A DNA stretch of 64,000 nt from Anabaena azotica FACHB-119 (GTDB lineage Bacteria; Cyanobacteriota; Cyanobacteriia; Cyanobacteriales; Nostocaceae). A program made the position numbers and the translations under genes. Positions 18,370 to 28,486 of the stretch are shown here, one piece after another (the first letter of the stretch is position 1; each line of letters opens with the position of its first letter). Where the stretch lies: positions 1-64,000 of the forward strand of contig NZ_JACJSG010000040.1 in NCBI RefSeq assembly GCF_014697625.1, read 5' to 3'. Below the pieces are notes generated by a model. The model ran no database searches. It saw only the letters and a program-made list of their open reading frames with translations, and was not told the origin of the DNA.

Positions 18370-18428
18370 TAGTCATTAGTCCTTAGTCATTAGTCATTAG
18401 TCATTAGTCATTAGTCATTAGTCCTTAG
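18362..18428 (+). repeat. Heptanucleotide STRR (ATTAGTC) abutting the rpoC2 start
   Basis: About nine tandem heptads of ATTAGTC, two of them changed to CTTAGTC. Read on the minus strand each unit contains ATG overlapping TGA, and the rpoC2 start codon is formed by the edge of this repeat. Confidence 0.9.
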
Positions 18429-18470
18429 TTGTAGCTGTTAACTATACGTGAGTTCGACAAGCGTTGTTTT

Positions 18471-18612
18471 GACCTCTCCCCCAACCCCTCTCCTTCGAGG
18501 AGAGGGGAGTAAGACGGTGATTTTTTCGTTTCTCCTCCCTCTCCTGACGGAGACGCTACGCGAACGCCTTTTAGGAGAGGGAGGTTGGGAGGGAGAGGTT
18601 CATCGAACTCAC
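18471..18612. repeat. Dispersed cyanobacterial repeat with inverted arms
   Basis: cctctcccccaacccctctcc and agagggaggttgggagggag form long imperfect inverted arms, with a middle word gacggagacgctacgcgaacg seen widely in Nostocaceae. Edges carry 'gtgagttcga' and 'tcgaactcac'. A related element lies at 29038-29404. It fills the gap between rpoC1 and rpoC2. Confidence 0.75.
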
Positions 18613-18645
18613 GCTAACTATGGACTATTGACTATGGACTATTGA

Positions 18646-20523
18646 CTAACTTGCAAGTGCTTCTTGAATCGCTTTATTGTAAATAACGCGACCTGGAGTA
18701 GTGCGAATATACTGAGAAATCAAATTTCCCTGAGCGTCTTCTCTGACTCGGCGGTACTTATAGAGTAGAGTCCGGCTACCATCTTCGTTATTTGTAACTT
18801 CCAAAGGTTCCGTGTCTGGTTGGTCAGATTCCATTTCCCCGTCGAACCGCACGTAAATATAGGCGTGCAAGTCAATTTGCTCTTGCTGGAATGCCATAAT
18901 TACGTCGTCCAAAGAAGCAAAATATTTACCTGCACCTTTGGTAGCGCCTGGGTTTTCCGCCGTCAGGTAATAAGCACCCAATACCATGTCTTGGCTAGGT
19001 GTGATAATTGGTCTACCTGTAGCGGGTGAGAGAATATTGTTAGAAGCCAGCATTAACAACCGCGCTTCCGCCTGACTTTCCAGAGATAGGGGAACGTGTA
19101 CCGCCATTTGGTCGCCGTCAAAGTCAGCGTTAAAAGCTGGACAGACCAAAGGATGGAGTTGAATGGCGCGACCTTCCACCAAAATTGGTTCAAACGCCTG
19201 AATACCCAAACGGTGTAGGGTAGGCGCACGGTTTAGCATGACTGGGTGTCCTTCAATCACCTCTTCCAACACATCCCAAACACTAGGGTCATTGCGAGAA
19301 ATTAACTTTTTCGCAGCCTTGATGTTATTCACCATCCCACTACGAATGAGGCGGTTAATTACAAATGGCTGGAATAACTCGATCGCCATTTCTCTGGGCA
19401 AACCGCACTGGTGAATCTGCAATTTCGGCCCGACCACAATTACCGAACGTCCAGAGTAGTCAACCCGTTTACCTAACAGGTTTTGCCGGAAACGTCCTTG
19501 CTTACCTTCAATAATGTCGGACAAAGATTTCAGGGGTCGGTTATTTGCCCCCACCACGGTGCGTCCCCGACGACCGTTATCAATTAAAGCGTCTACAGCT
19601 TCTTGCAGCATCCGCTTTTCGTTCCGCACAATAATTTCTGGTGCGAGAATTTCTTGCAATCTGGCTAAACGGTTATTCCGGTTAATTACCCGGCGATACA
19701 AATCATTCAAGTCGCTGGTAGCAAACCGTCCACCGTCCAACTGCACCATTGGGCGCAAGTCTGGAGGAATTACAGGAATAACGGACATCACCATCCACTC
19801 TGGCTTGGAACCAGTAGCGATGAAGTTGTCAATTACCCGCAGGCGCTTGATCAGTTTGGCGCGTTTTTGTCCCTTCGCACTGCCAATTTCTTCCCGGAGC
19901 TTTTCTGCTTCTTCCTCTAAATTAATATCAGCTAGTAAGCGCAACAGTGCTTCCGCACCAATACCAACTTCTACACCTTGCAATTGAGAATCTTCGCTGT
20001 AGATTTGGTCTTCAATTTCTAGCCACTGGTCTTCGCTCAGTAGTTGCTTGTAGGTCAAGGTTTCCGCATTACCGGGGCTGAGAACAACGTAAGAGTTGAA
20101 ATAGACAATTTGTTCTACATCCCGCAAAGGCATATCCAAGAGAATGGAGATGTAGCTAGGAATCCCTTTGAGATACCAGACGTGGGCTACAGGTGCAGCC
20201 AGTTTGATGTATCCCATGCGGTGACGGCGTACCCGTGACTCGGTAACTTCCACGCCGCAACGCTCACAGACAATACCTCTATGGCGGACTCTCTTATACT
20301 TACCACAGTGGCATTCCCAATCTTTCGCCGGGCCAAAGATGCGCTCACAAAACAAGCCATCCATTTCTGGCTTGAGAGTCCGGTAATTTATCGTTTCTGG
20401 TTTGGTAACTTCACCTACGACCTGACCATTGGGTAATGTACGCTCACCCCATTGGCGAATACGTTCTGGTGATGCCAAGCCGATTTTAACGTAGTCAAAC
20501 TGATTAGTTTGGGCGGGTCTCAT
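18646..20523 (-). CDS. rpoC1: DNA-directed RNA polymerase subunit gamma (beta-prime N-terminal part)
   Basis: A 625-residue N-terminal half of beta-prime. It shows the N-terminal zinc ribbon cysteines in CHCGKYKRVRH and CERCG (about 71-90) and the catalytic magnesium-binding motif NADFDGD, followed by QMAVHVPLS, in the C-terminal third. The start ATG at 20523 gives the usual MRPAQTNQFDYVKIGLASP beginning. The gap to rpoB is 110 bp and holds a TTGGGTA-type STRR; the gap to rpoC2 is 276 bp. Co-transcription with rpoB and rpoC2 is expected. Confidence 0.97.
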   Translation of the reverse strand: MRPAQTNQFDYVKIGLASPERIRQWGERTLPNGQVVGEVTKPETINYRTLKPEMDGLFCERIFGPAKDWECHCGKYKRVRHRGIVCERCGVEVTESRVRRHRMGYIKLAAPVAHVWYLKGIPSYISILLDMPLRDVEQIVYFNSYVVLSPGNAETLTYKQLLSEDQWLEIEDQIYSEDSQLQGVEVGIGAEALLRLLADINLEEEAEKLREEIGSAKGQKRAKLIKRLRVIDNFIATGSKPEWMVMSVIPVIPPDLRPMVQLDGGRFATSDLNDLYRRVINRNNRLARLQEILAPEIIVRNEKRMLQEAVDALIDNGRRGRTVVGANNRPLKSLSDIIEGKQGRFRQNLLGKRVDYSGRSVIVVGPKLQIHQCGLPREMAIELFQPFVINRLIRSGMVNNIKAAKKLISRNDPSVWDVLEEVIEGHPVMLNRAPTLHRLGIQAFEPILVEGRAIQLHPLVCPAFNADFDGDQMAVHVPLSLESQAEARLLMLASNNILSPATGRPIITPSQDMVLGAYYLTAENPGATKGAGKYFASLDDVIMAFQQEQIDLHAYIYVRFDGEMESDQPDTEPLEVTNNEDGSRTLLYKYRRVREDAQGNLISQYIRTTPGRVIYNKAIQEALAS

Positions 20524-20560
20524 CTTTTTTTATTCGTAATTCGTAATGCGTAATTTTATG

Positions 20561-20636
20561 GGGGATTGGGTATTGGGGACTGGGTATTGGGTATTGGGAA
20601 TTTTCCCAGTCCCCAGTCCCTACTCCCTATTCCCTA
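20561..20636. repeat. Heptanucleotide STRR between rpoB and rpoC1
   Basis: Units of the type TTGGGTA on the left (20564-20600) face units of the type CCCAGTC/CCCTA on the right (20603-20636), so the stretch can fold into an imperfect hairpin. The right part runs into the last codons of rpoB. Confidence 0.8.
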
Positions 20637-23600
20637 CTCATCATCATCCAAAGATTCGCGGGAAAGCGACTCGTAGGTTGGTCTGGGTGGCGTGCGACGG
20701 GATGCTTGGTCTGCCATTAAATCGACTTCGACATCCAAGGAACTACCATCAGCTTGGGTTTCTACCTTATGTACAGCGATATCTAAGCCCAAGGATTGTA
20801 GTTCTCGCATCAATACCTTAAAGGATTCTGGTGTTCCCGGACGGGGAATAGCCTTACCTTTGACGATCGCATTTAATGCTTCGTTCCGTCCCTGCATATC
20901 GTCGGATTTCACCGTTAGCAATTCCTGCAAGGTATAAGCAGCACCGAAGGCTTCCAGCGCCCACACTTCCATTTCTCCGAAGCGCTGACCACCTTGTTGG
21001 GCTTTTCCACCCAGGGGTTGCTGTGTTACCAAAGAGTAAGGGCCTGTAGAACGGGCGTGAATCTTGTCGTCTACTAGGTGTACCAGCTTCAGCATATAAG
21101 CCACGCCGATAGTTACCGGACGGTCAAAGGCTTCGCCTGTCCGACCATCGAACACCATGATTTTCCCAGGATCATCTGGGTTGTACACCCAATTTTTCCC
21201 TGTCTCATCCCTGGCTTCTTGCAATTTGCCATGCACAATACGGCGTGATGACTCTTCCCCGTACATTTCATCGAAAGGAGTAATCTTGAACCGTACACCC
21301 AAGGTATGACCAGCCCAACCCAACAGACATTCAAATACCTGTCCGACGTTCATCCGGCTGGGTACACCCAAGGGGTTAAGTACAATATCCACAGGGGAAC
21401 CATCTGGTAAATAAGGCATATCTTCTATCGGTAATATGCGGGAGATAATCCCTTTATTACCGTGACGACCCGCCATTTTGTCGCCGACTTGGATTTTCCG
21501 CTTCTGGGCTACGTACACCCGGACGACCATATTCGCCCCTGGTGGTAATTCATCCCCTTGTTCGCGGGTAAATAAGCGCACGTCTACCACACGCCCTTTT
21601 TCACCGTTGGGTACACGCAGGGAGTTGTCGCGCACATCCCGCGCCTTCTCACCGAAAATCGCCCGTAATAGTTTTTCTTCTGGTGGTTGGTCAGATTCAC
21701 CTTTGGGTGTCACTTTACCTACCAAGATATCGCCAGCTTCTACCCAAGCCCCAATGCGAATAATCCCTTGCTCATCTAGTTGACGCAAAGCATCTTCCCC
21801 GACGTTGGGAATTTCTCTAGTGATTTCTTCTGGGCCGAGTTTGGTTTGGCGTGCCTCAATTTCATATTTCTCGATGTGAATTGAGGTATAAATGTCATCC
21901 TGTACCAATCTTTCCGAAATCAAAATCGCGTCTTCGTAGTTATAGCCTTCCCAAGGCATATAAGCGACGACGATATTTTGACCAAGCGCCAATTCCCCAC
22001 CTTCGGTAGAGGAACCATCAGCTAATACCTGACCAGCAACTACCCGCTCACCAATTCGCACCAGGGGTTTTTGGTTGAGACAGGTATCTTGGTTAGAACG
22101 TTGGTACTTGGAAAGGGTGTAACGAATTTCCTGCCCTTTGCTAGATGTCATTTGTCCGTTGTCAGTGGATTTACCACTGGCGGTTGGCAATTGCCCACTT
22201 ACGCGCACACGGATTTCTGTCGCATCCACGTAGACAACATCCCCATCAGTACGGGAGACAATTACCATCCCGGAGTCTCTCGCACCTTGGGCTTCTAAGC
22301 CTGTTCCCACCAAAGGACGCTCTGGTTTGAGTAGGGGTACTGCTTGCCGTTGCATATTGGAACCCATGAGGGCGCGGTTCGCGTCGTCATGTTCCAAGAA
22401 GGGAATCATACTTGTAGCTACAGATACGATTTGTACTGGAGATACGGCTACGTAGTCTACTTGTTCTGGTGTGGTGGTGGAGAACTCTTGGCGGTAACGG
22501 ACTGGTACTTGGGGGCCAATGATATGTCCGTTTTCATCTACAGGAATATCCCCAGGTGCTACCCGCAGGTCGTCTTCTTCGTCGGCGGTCATGTACACGG
22601 CAGGTTGGTCAAATAACACCTTGCCATTTTCCACAGGTCTAAATGGAGTTTCGAGGAAGCCGTACTGGTTAACGCGGGCGTGGGTTGCCAAGGAACCAAT
22701 CAAACCAGCGTTGGGGCCTTCTGGTGTCTCGATGGGACAGATCCGACCGTAGTGGGAGGGGTGAATATCGCGCACGGCAAAACCTGCCCGTTCTCTGGTC
22801 AAACCACCAGGGCCAAGGGCTGACAGACGGCGTTTGTGGGTCAGTTCTGCTAAGGGATTTGTTTGATCCATGAACTGACTCAATTGGCTGGAACCGAAAA
22901 ATTCCTTGATGGCTGCGACCAAGGGTTTAGGGTTGACCAAGGATGCTGGTGTCAATACTTCTGCATCCGATACGGTCATCCGTTCTCGAATAATTCGCTC
23001 AAGGCGGTTTAACCCAACTCTAACTTGGTTTTGCAGCAATTCACCAACACTTCGCACCCGACGGTTGCCTAAGTGGTCGATGTCGTCAACGCTACCGATA
23101 TCGTATTCCAGGTTGATTAAGTAATCGACTGCTGCCAAGATATCGCCAGGGGTAAGGACGCGGACGGTATCAGGGACAGATAGGCGGAGTTTTTTGTTGA
23201 GTTTGTATCTCCCAACTCTACCCAAGTCGTAACGTTTGGGGTCAAAGAAACGGGAGTCTAGTAACTGTTGTCCACCTAATACGGTTGGAGGTTCACCTGG
23301 ACGAAGTTTTCTGTACAACTCCATCAGGGCTTCTTCTTCGGAAAATTGCCCTTCTTTCTCAATAGTTTTTTGGAAGTACTCAGGGTGACGGAGGGCATCA
23401 AAAATTTCGTTATCTGATAAGCCTAAAGCCTTCAACAGTACCTGGGCTGAGAGTTTGCGGGTTTTGTCGATCCGTACCCACACCAAATCATTCCGGTCTG
23501 TTTCAAATTTCAACCATGCACCCCGGTTAGGGATGAGGCTGGCTGAATAGGTGCGGCGACCGTTTTTATCGATTTCTGATTTGTAGTAAACTCCAGGCGA

Positions 23601-23987
23601 TCGCACAATCTGGTTGACAATTACCCGCTCGGCTCCGTTAATAATAAACGTACCGCGATCGGTCATCAAAGGCAGATCCCCGATAAATACTTCTTGTTCT
23701 TTGATATCCCCAGTTTCTTTGTTCAACAGGCGGGTGGGAACATACATCTGTACAGCATAGGTACTATCACGACGTTTCGCTTCCTCAACGCTGTACTTCG
23801 GTTCCTTAAGTTTGTAATTATGTCCTAAAAAATGCAGTTCTAATTTGCCTGTATAGTCTGTAATAGGACTAAAGGAGTTCAGCTCTTCTATCAGCCCTTC
23901 TTCTAAAAACCAGCGAAAGCTTGCTCGCTGGATTTCAATCAAGTCGGGCAACAGAAAGGCTGGTTCAATATAATTTTCGCTAATCAT
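20634..23987 (-). CDS. rpoB: DNA-directed RNA polymerase subunit beta
   Basis: The catalytic beta subunit. The start is placed at ATG 23987 (MISENYIEPAFLLPDLIEIQ), giving 1117 residues; an upstream in-frame extension to 24083 has no homology-like character. AGAGG lies four bases before this ATG. The rifampicin region is visible (SQLSQFMDQTNPLAELTHKR, then LSALGPGGL), as are GPNAGLIGSLA and the C-terminal clamp motif KPLGGKAQQGG-like words in QQPLGGKAQQGGQRFGEMEV. It is first in the rpoB-rpoC1-rpoC2 series. Confidence 0.97.
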   Translation of the reverse strand: MISENYIEPAFLLPDLIEIQRASFRWFLEEGLIEELNSFSPITDYTGKLELHFLGHNYKLKEPKYSVEEAKRRDSTYAVQMYVPTRLLNKETGDIKEQEVFIGDLPLMTDRGTFIINGAERVIVNQIVRSPGVYYKSEIDKNGRRTYSASLIPNRGAWLKFETDRNDLVWVRIDKTRKLSAQVLLKALGLSDNEIFDALRHPEYFQKTIEKEGQFSEEEALMELYRKLRPGEPPTVLGGQQLLDSRFFDPKRYDLGRVGRYKLNKKLRLSVPDTVRVLTPGDILAAVDYLINLEYDIGSVDDIDHLGNRRVRSVGELLQNQVRVGLNRLERIIRERMTVSDAEVLTPASLVNPKPLVAAIKEFFGSSQLSQFMDQTNPLAELTHKRRLSALGPGGLTRERAGFAVRDIHPSHYGRICPIETPEGPNAGLIGSLATHARVNQYGFLETPFRPVENGKVLFDQPAVYMTADEEDDLRVAPGDIPVDENGHIIGPQVPVRYRQEFSTTTPEQVDYVAVSPVQIVSVATSMIPFLEHDDANRALMGSNMQRQAVPLLKPERPLVGTGLEAQGARDSGMVIVSRTDGDVVYVDATEIRVRVSGQLPTASGKSTDNGQMTSSKGQEIRYTLSKYQRSNQDTCLNQKPLVRIGERVVAGQVLADGSSTEGGELALGQNIVVAYMPWEGYNYEDAILISERLVQDDIYTSIHIEKYEIEARQTKLGPEEITREIPNVGEDALRQLDEQGIIRIGAWVEAGDILVGKVTPKGESDQPPEEKLLRAIFGEKARDVRDNSLRVPNGEKGRVVDVRLFTREQGDELPPGANMVVRVYVAQKRKIQVGDKMAGRHGNKGIISRILPIEDMPYLPDGSPVDIVLNPLGVPSRMNVGQVFECLLGWAGHTLGVRFKITPFDEMYGEESSRRIVHGKLQEARDETGKNWVYNPDDPGKIMVFDGRTGEAFDRPVTIGVAYMLKLVHLVDDKIHARSTGPYSLVTQQPLGGKAQQGGQRFGEMEVWALEAFGAAYTLQELLTVKSDDMQGRNEALNAIVKGKAIPRPGTPESFKVLMRELQSLGLDIAVHKVETQADGSSLDVEVDLMADQASRRTPPRPTYESLSRESLDDDE

Positions 23988-24669
23988 GCCTCTACCTTTG
24001 TCAACCTGGTTAAATTTTTTAGATGACACTACAGCTAGTGTCCTTAGCCGTTGGGAAACTTCTCCTCTATCTGGCCTGATCAATTACAGGCAAGGGCAAA
24101 CGGAGCAATTGAAGCTGGAAAGGGTAATTTTGACAAGAGGGCAATAACCCCTTGTAGCCAGTCAAGGATTTCCCTACCCAGCCATACAGCCAATTCCCCA
24201 GCAGCAACTGTTTGATAAATATCTGAATTTTCTTTGCTTTCCTCACTTCCCCTCCCAAAAGCGCTTTAACTTGCTTTTCGCAGCCTTTTATACTCGCGGC
24301 GGCATCTCGCCATAGAGGAAATGAGCCGCATTATGGAGGTTTTGAGTGAAAATGGCCTGATTTTGTTGGGTTTTAATCACAAGGCAATTTCTTTTAAGAA
24401 TTTTCTATAGGTTCAAGTAGAAACAGGCGATGCGTGGTCAAGGTCTATCTCTATGTGGTTACTAGATTTAGTCAACCATTAGAGATCATCCGTTTGTAGA
24501 GCTGTGAGGATGGTCAATTTGATCACTTTCCCAAATCAAGCTTAGGAGTTTTTAGTTCCTTCCTTTATCATTATGACGCACACAAAATGTTTTGGAGGGG
24601 TTAATCTTAACATATTTTTGTCCTCCTAACGGTTTATTTATTTTCCTGTGACCCCAAAGATGAACTAAA
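23988..24669. other. Long intergenic region upstream of rpoB
   Basis: 682 bp between tatD and rpoB with no supported gene. As rpoB, rpoC1 and rpoC2 are on the minus strand, the operon promoter should lie here. No dispersed repeat was recognised and no single -10/-35 pair stands out enough to be called. A long 5' untranslated region is possible. Confidence 0.5.
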
Positions 24670-25449
24670 TTATAATACCAGACCAAATAATTCGCAGGCA
24701 TTTTTGGTTGTTTGCTCACAAATCGCCTCTAATGTTTCTCCCCGCAGAGTCGCTACTTGTTCGGCTACGTGGCGGACATAAGCGGGTTCGTTCCGCTTTT
24801 CGCCCCGTTTGGGAACTGGCGCTAAGAAAGGGCAGTCTGTTTCAATGAGTAGGCGATCGCTACTTACCATTGCGGCTGAGGCTTGAATTGCCTTGGCACT
24901 TTTAAATGTTACCGTACCGCTAAAGCTAATATAAAAGCCTAAATCAACAAACCATTGGGTTTCTTCTGGCGTACCTCCCCAACAGTGCATCACACCCCGA
25001 ATTGGCTCACGCTGTTGCCATTTCTCCAATATCTCTCTCACCGCAGATGCAGCATCCCGACAGTGGATAATTACGGGTAAATTCAACTGGGCGGCAATTT
25101 CTAATTGTGCCTCAAATACCATGCGCTGCTGCTCATAGTTATCGGCTTTATAAAAATCTAGCCCCATTTCCCCAATTGCTACTACCTTCGAGTCGGAACG
25201 AGCCAAGGATAATATTTGCTCGGCTGTATCACTTTCCCATTTATCTGCATCTAGAGGATGCAGCCCCACAGCAAAGCTGACTTCGGGAAATTGGTGGGCT
25301 ATGGCTTGAATGGTGGTAAATTCTGATGGTTCAACACAGGAATGTACTAAGCGTACTACTCCTGCTTCTTGCCAGCGCGATCGCACGGCTGCCAAATCTG
25401 GCTGGAAGCTGTCAAAATTTAGGTGTACGTGGGTGTCGATTAGCTGCAT
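24670..25449 (-). CDS. tatD: TatD family metal-dependent DNase
   Basis: A 259-residue TIM-barrel hydrolase of the TatD family (3'-5' exonuclease/DNase in characterised members). Metal ligands are visible: DTHVHLNF (HxH, about 5-9), GEMGLDF (E93 region), VIIHCRDA, GVMHCWGG and the final ETDCPFL aspartate. The length (about 260) fits. It sits between rpsT and rpoB on the same strand, a conserved arrangement in cyanobacteria. Confidence 0.93.
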   Translation of the reverse strand: MQLIDTHVHLNFDSFQPDLAAVRSRWQEAGVVRLVHSCVEPSEFTTIQAIAHQFPEVSFAVGLHPLDADKWESDTAEQILSLARSDSKVVAIGEMGLDFYKADNYEQQRMVFEAQLEIAAQLNLPVIIHCRDAASAVREILEKWQQREPIRGVMHCWGGTPEETQWFVDLGFYISFSGTVTFKSAKAIQASAAMVSSDRLLIETDCPFLAPVPKRGEKRNEPAYVRHVAEQVATLRGETLEAICEQTTKNACELFGLVL

Positions 25450-25452
25450 TTT

Positions 25453-25491
25453 TAGTTATTAGTCATTAGTCATTAGTCCATAGTCCATAGT
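25453..25491 (+). repeat. Heptanucleotide STRR (ATTAGTC / CATAGTC)
   Basis: About five tandem heptads directly upstream of tatD on the minus strand, changing from ATTAGTC to CATAGTC units. It shares its unit with the repeat at the rpoC2 start. Confidence 0.85.
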
Positions 25492-25534
25492 TGCTGATGC
25501 AACTGTTGACTGTGGACTATTGACTCTTGGACTA

Positions 25535-25828
25535 TTAAGCTGTTTGCTCGATGGGCTTGAGTTTGCTGGCGAGTCTGGACTTTTTCCTGGCCCCGTTGTT
25601 GGGATGGAGTACGCCCCGTTTGACTGCTTTGTCGATTTTGCTGTAAGCCGCAGCTAGGCGAGTTTGCACTTCCTGTTTTGATTCTGGGCTAGGATTAGCT
25701 GCATATGTTTGTACAGCACTCAAGTAATTTTTCATCAGCGTCTTTACTGCTGATTTATAGGCTTTGTTACGCAGCCTGTTACGTTCTGCGATTTGGGCGC
25801 GTTTAAGAGCAGACTTGTTATTGGCCAC
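25535..25828 (-). CDS. rpsT: 30S ribosomal protein S20
   Basis: A 97-residue, Lys/Arg/Ala-rich protein that binds 16S rRNA in the small subunit. The start is taken as GTG at 25828 so that the protein begins (M)ANNKSALKRAQIAERNRL, the standard S20 beginning; a longer reading to 25864 adds a hydrophobic extension not found in the family. GGAA lies about eight bases upstream. The helical core AVKTLMKNYL and a C-terminal KRGVLHPNNGARKKSRLA segment are typical. Confidence 0.95.
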   Translation of the reverse strand: MANNKSALKRAQIAERNRLRNKAYKSAVKTLMKNYLSAVQTYAANPSPESKQEVQTRLAAAYSKIDKAVKRGVLHPNNGARKKSRLASKLKPIEQTA

Positions 25829-26721
25829 AGTCGATTCCAAAAAGAAAAATATATGTACACACACTACTAGACTTACTAATATAGCATTTAGATTGCCAAT
25901 ATCAGCATTTGGGAAAAAATTTTATTGGGGAAAGGGGAAAGGGAAAGGGGAAAAGGCACAGATTTTCCCAATCCCAATCCCAATCCCAATCCCCAGTCCC
26001 CTTTTCCCCAGTCCTCTTTCCCCTTTTCCCCAGTCCCCTTCCCCCTTCCCCCTTCCCCCTTCCCCCATCCCCCAGTTCTCAATAGCACCATCAGATAATC
26101 AGTGTGTGCTAAACCGAAGAAAACAGTTTAGAATAAGGTACTCTAATCAAAAAATATCTATGCTCTAACTTCTGCCGAATTAGGTCAGAAACTAAGAGTA
26201 CCAGTTGTTTAGTTCTTTACAAAAATGAATTGACTTTCGTTTTATACAGTGAGAGTTAAGCGGCTGGAGTAAAGTTATAAACCTGATTCACCGTAGATAT
26301 ACAACAAAGGCTAGTTACCAAGACAAAAACATAATTAAAACTTATATTCAGAACCTAGTATTCCTAGTAAATTCAGAAGAGGGGTTTAAGGGAATTAGGT
26401 ATTGGCGCTCCTACTCCCTGCCGTAGCTCGTCAAGGCGCGGACTGAGAAATTTACCGCTCTCCCATGTTACACCAACAAGTGATACCAATTTGCCACAAG
26501 AATGCCAAAGATACATATACCTAAACTCTATGTTATGGATGGCTTCGTTAATGAGCAAATTTTGAATTGGTATAACTCAGGTGCTGGATGGCTTGGGAGT
26601 ATCAAAAAAATCCAGGTTAAGCTAGAGAAGAGAATTAGATGAGGCTTGGCATCCTTTGGGGTAAAGAGAGGAAATAATTCTCAGGCGGGTATATTCTAAA
26701 TTTTGGCAATGTCCTTACTCC
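25829..26721. other. Long intergenic region between rpsT and hisD
   Basis: 893 bp between divergent rpsT and hisD. The left part (about 25925-26075) is a strongly strand-biased low-complexity tract: aaagggg units, then cccaat heptad-like units, then cccctt units. The remainder has no convincing gene; a 61-codon reading at 26373-26558 lacks support. Promoters for rpsT (minus) and hisD (plus) should lie at the two ends. Confidence 0.55.
25925..26075. repeat. G-rich/C-rich STRR tract
   Basis: Tandem short units: GGGGAAA types first, then CCCAAT, then CCCCAGT and CCCCTTC types. The purine-rich left part can pair with the pyrimidine-rich right part. Confidence 0.85.
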
Positions 26722-28023
26722 ATGCTGCGAATCATTACTCAGCAGGCAGATGTTATAGCAGAACTGCAAAGGATCTGCGATCGCACTCTTGACGAACAGG
26801 TGCTTCACAAGGAAGCAACGGTGCGGGAAGTGTTGCAAGCAGTGAAGCGCCAAGGCGATAAAGCTGTTCTGCACTACACAGATGAATTTGACAATCAGAT
26901 TCTCAAGGCTGAAGAATTGCGCGTTACAGGCTCGGAACTGGACGCAGCCTATCAACAGGTTTCTAAGGAACTGTTGGGGGCAATTAGGCTAGCTTCTCGG
27001 CAAATTGAAGCGTTTCATCGTCAGCGTGTGCCTAAAAGCTGGGTACACTTTGGCGATGATGATATTGTGCTGGGCAAACGATACAATCCTGTAGATCGAG
27101 CGGGTTTGTATGTTCCAGGCGGTCGTGCGGCTTATCCCAGCACAGTGCTGATGAACGCAATTCCGGCGAGGGTGGCGGGTGTACCGCGTGTAGTGATAGC
27201 GACACCACCAGGAGCCAAAAAAGCGATTCATCCGGCGGTGTTAGTAGCAGCCCAAGAAGTGGGTGTGGAAGAGATTTATCGCGTAGGGGGGGCGCAGGCG
27301 ATCGCAGCTTTGGCTTATGGTACAGAGACGATTCCCAAGGTAGATGTAATTGTGGGGCCTGGTAATATCTATGTGACTCTGGCGAAAAAGTTAGTTTACG
27401 GCACTGTGGGGATCGATGCTTTAGCCGGGCCTAGCGAAGTGCTGATTATCGGTGATGAAGGGGCTAATCCTGTCCATGTGGCTAGTGATATGTTGGCACA
27501 GGCAGAACATGACCCAATGGCGGCGGCAATTTTGTTAACTACAGACCCAGCTTTGGCTAAGAATGTGCAGCTAGCGGTAGAAAGACAGTTAGTAGACCAC
27601 CCACGGCGGATAGATACAGAAAAAGCCCTGGCCCATTACGGTTTAATTGTCCTGGTGGAGTCTTTAGAAGCAGCCGCAGAATTGGCAAATGAATTTGCAC
27701 CAGAACACTTAGAATTAGAGGTTAAAGACCCTTGGGCGGTGTTGCCCAACATTCGCCATGCGGGGGCCATCTTCCTTGGTTATTCCACACCAGAAGCTGT
27801 AGGGGATTATCTAGCAGGCCCTAGCCATACCTTACCTACATCGGGTGCTGCTCGTTATGCTTCTGCCTTGGGTGTAGAAACTTTCCTCAAACATTCCAGC
27901 ATTATTCAATATTCCCAAACTGCGCTAAATAAGGTAGCTGGCGCAATTGACGCTTTAGCCACAGCCGAAGGCTTACCTTCTCATGCTGACTCAGTGCGAC
28001 GACGAGTCCAGCAAGATGAATGA
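26722..28023 (+). CDS. hisD: Histidinol dehydrogenase
   Basis: A 433-residue zinc enzyme that oxidises L-histidinol to L-histidine in two NAD-dependent steps, the end of histidine synthesis. Visible landmarks: PGGRAAYPSTVLMNAIPA (about 133-150), VGPGNIYVTLAKK, DALAGPSEVLIIGD, DMLAQAEHDP (zinc/substrate region), EFAPEHLELEV and the C-terminal LAGPSHTLPTSGAARYASAL stretch. The start is ATG 26722. It is a single gene with no his neighbours, normal for cyanobacteria. Confidence 0.96.
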   Translation: MLRIITQQADVIAELQRICDRTLDEQVLHKEATVREVLQAVKRQGDKAVLHYTDEFDNQILKAEELRVTGSELDAAYQQVSKELLGAIRLASRQIEAFHRQRVPKSWVHFGDDDIVLGKRYNPVDRAGLYVPGGRAAYPSTVLMNAIPARVAGVPRVVIATPPGAKKAIHPAVLVAAQEVGVEEIYRVGGAQAIAALAYGTETIPKVDVIVGPGNIYVTLAKKLVYGTVGIDALAGPSEVLIIGDEGANPVHVASDMLAQAEHDPMAAAILLTTDPALAKNVQLAVERQLVDHPRRIDTEKALAHYGLIVLVESLEAAAELANEFAPEHLELEVKDPWAVLPNIRHAGAIFLGYSTPEAVGDYLAGPSHTLPTSGAARYASALGVETFLKHSSIIQYSQTALNKVAGAIDALATAEGLPSHADSVRRRVQQDE

Positions 28024-28486
28024 TGAGCAATGTTTAAATTTTTCCCATACTTTTGGTAAAAATTTTTTTAACAGTTGCAAACTAAAACTTTAGTAGGACT
28101 TACGCAAGTGTCATAATCAAATTAACTGTAGTAAATATTAAGTAGGGTGTGTTACGGCTATGTCAGGATTTGAGCGTTGGCAAAATGAGAAATTAGCCGT
28201 AACGCACCAGCAAATACGGTGGGTTAAGCGCTGCTTTAACGCACCCTACTGACTAAAATGTGACAATAGATTTGAAAAAAATCGAACGCAGATGAACGCA
28301 GATAAACGCAGATGTTGGCACAGCCTTAAGGCAGGGTACGCAGATGATTAAGATGAGCGATTTTTCGCTAATGCACAAGTTTAGGCTTGCCACGCCACTA
28401 TAATTTAAGGTTTACTTTATAAATCATCTTTAAGCTTTTGTTAATTACGAATTATTGGGTGGTCTACTCTGGAGGAGTCAACAGCA
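28024..28486. other. Intergenic region with dispersed repeat element
   Basis: Between hisD and the stress protein. It contains a GGACTTACGCAAGTGTCAT word (28096-28114; an inverted relative lies near 31567), a nested inverted repeat in 28144-28250 (gtagggtg...caccctac outside and gtgttacggcta...tagccgtaacgcac inside), and the GACTAAAATGTG plus cgcagat arrangement also found at 127-326. No gene is supported. Confidence 0.6.

Noticed and set aside
18448..18645. 65-codon open frame between rpoC1 and rpoC2
   Set aside because: It is the translation of a dispersed repeat with inverted arms.
23988..24083. Upstream extension of RpoB by 32 codons
   Set aside because: Beta subunits of this group begin near MISENYIEPAFLLPDLIEIQ, and a ribosome-binding site fits that ATG.
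25764..26168. 134-codon open frame with Pro/Ile-rich repeats
   Set aside because: It is the translation of the CCCAAT/CCCCTT tract antisense to rpsT.
26373..26558. 61-codon open frame between rpsT and hisD
   Set aside because: No start signal, family pattern or partner; composition looks like intergenic repeat DNA.
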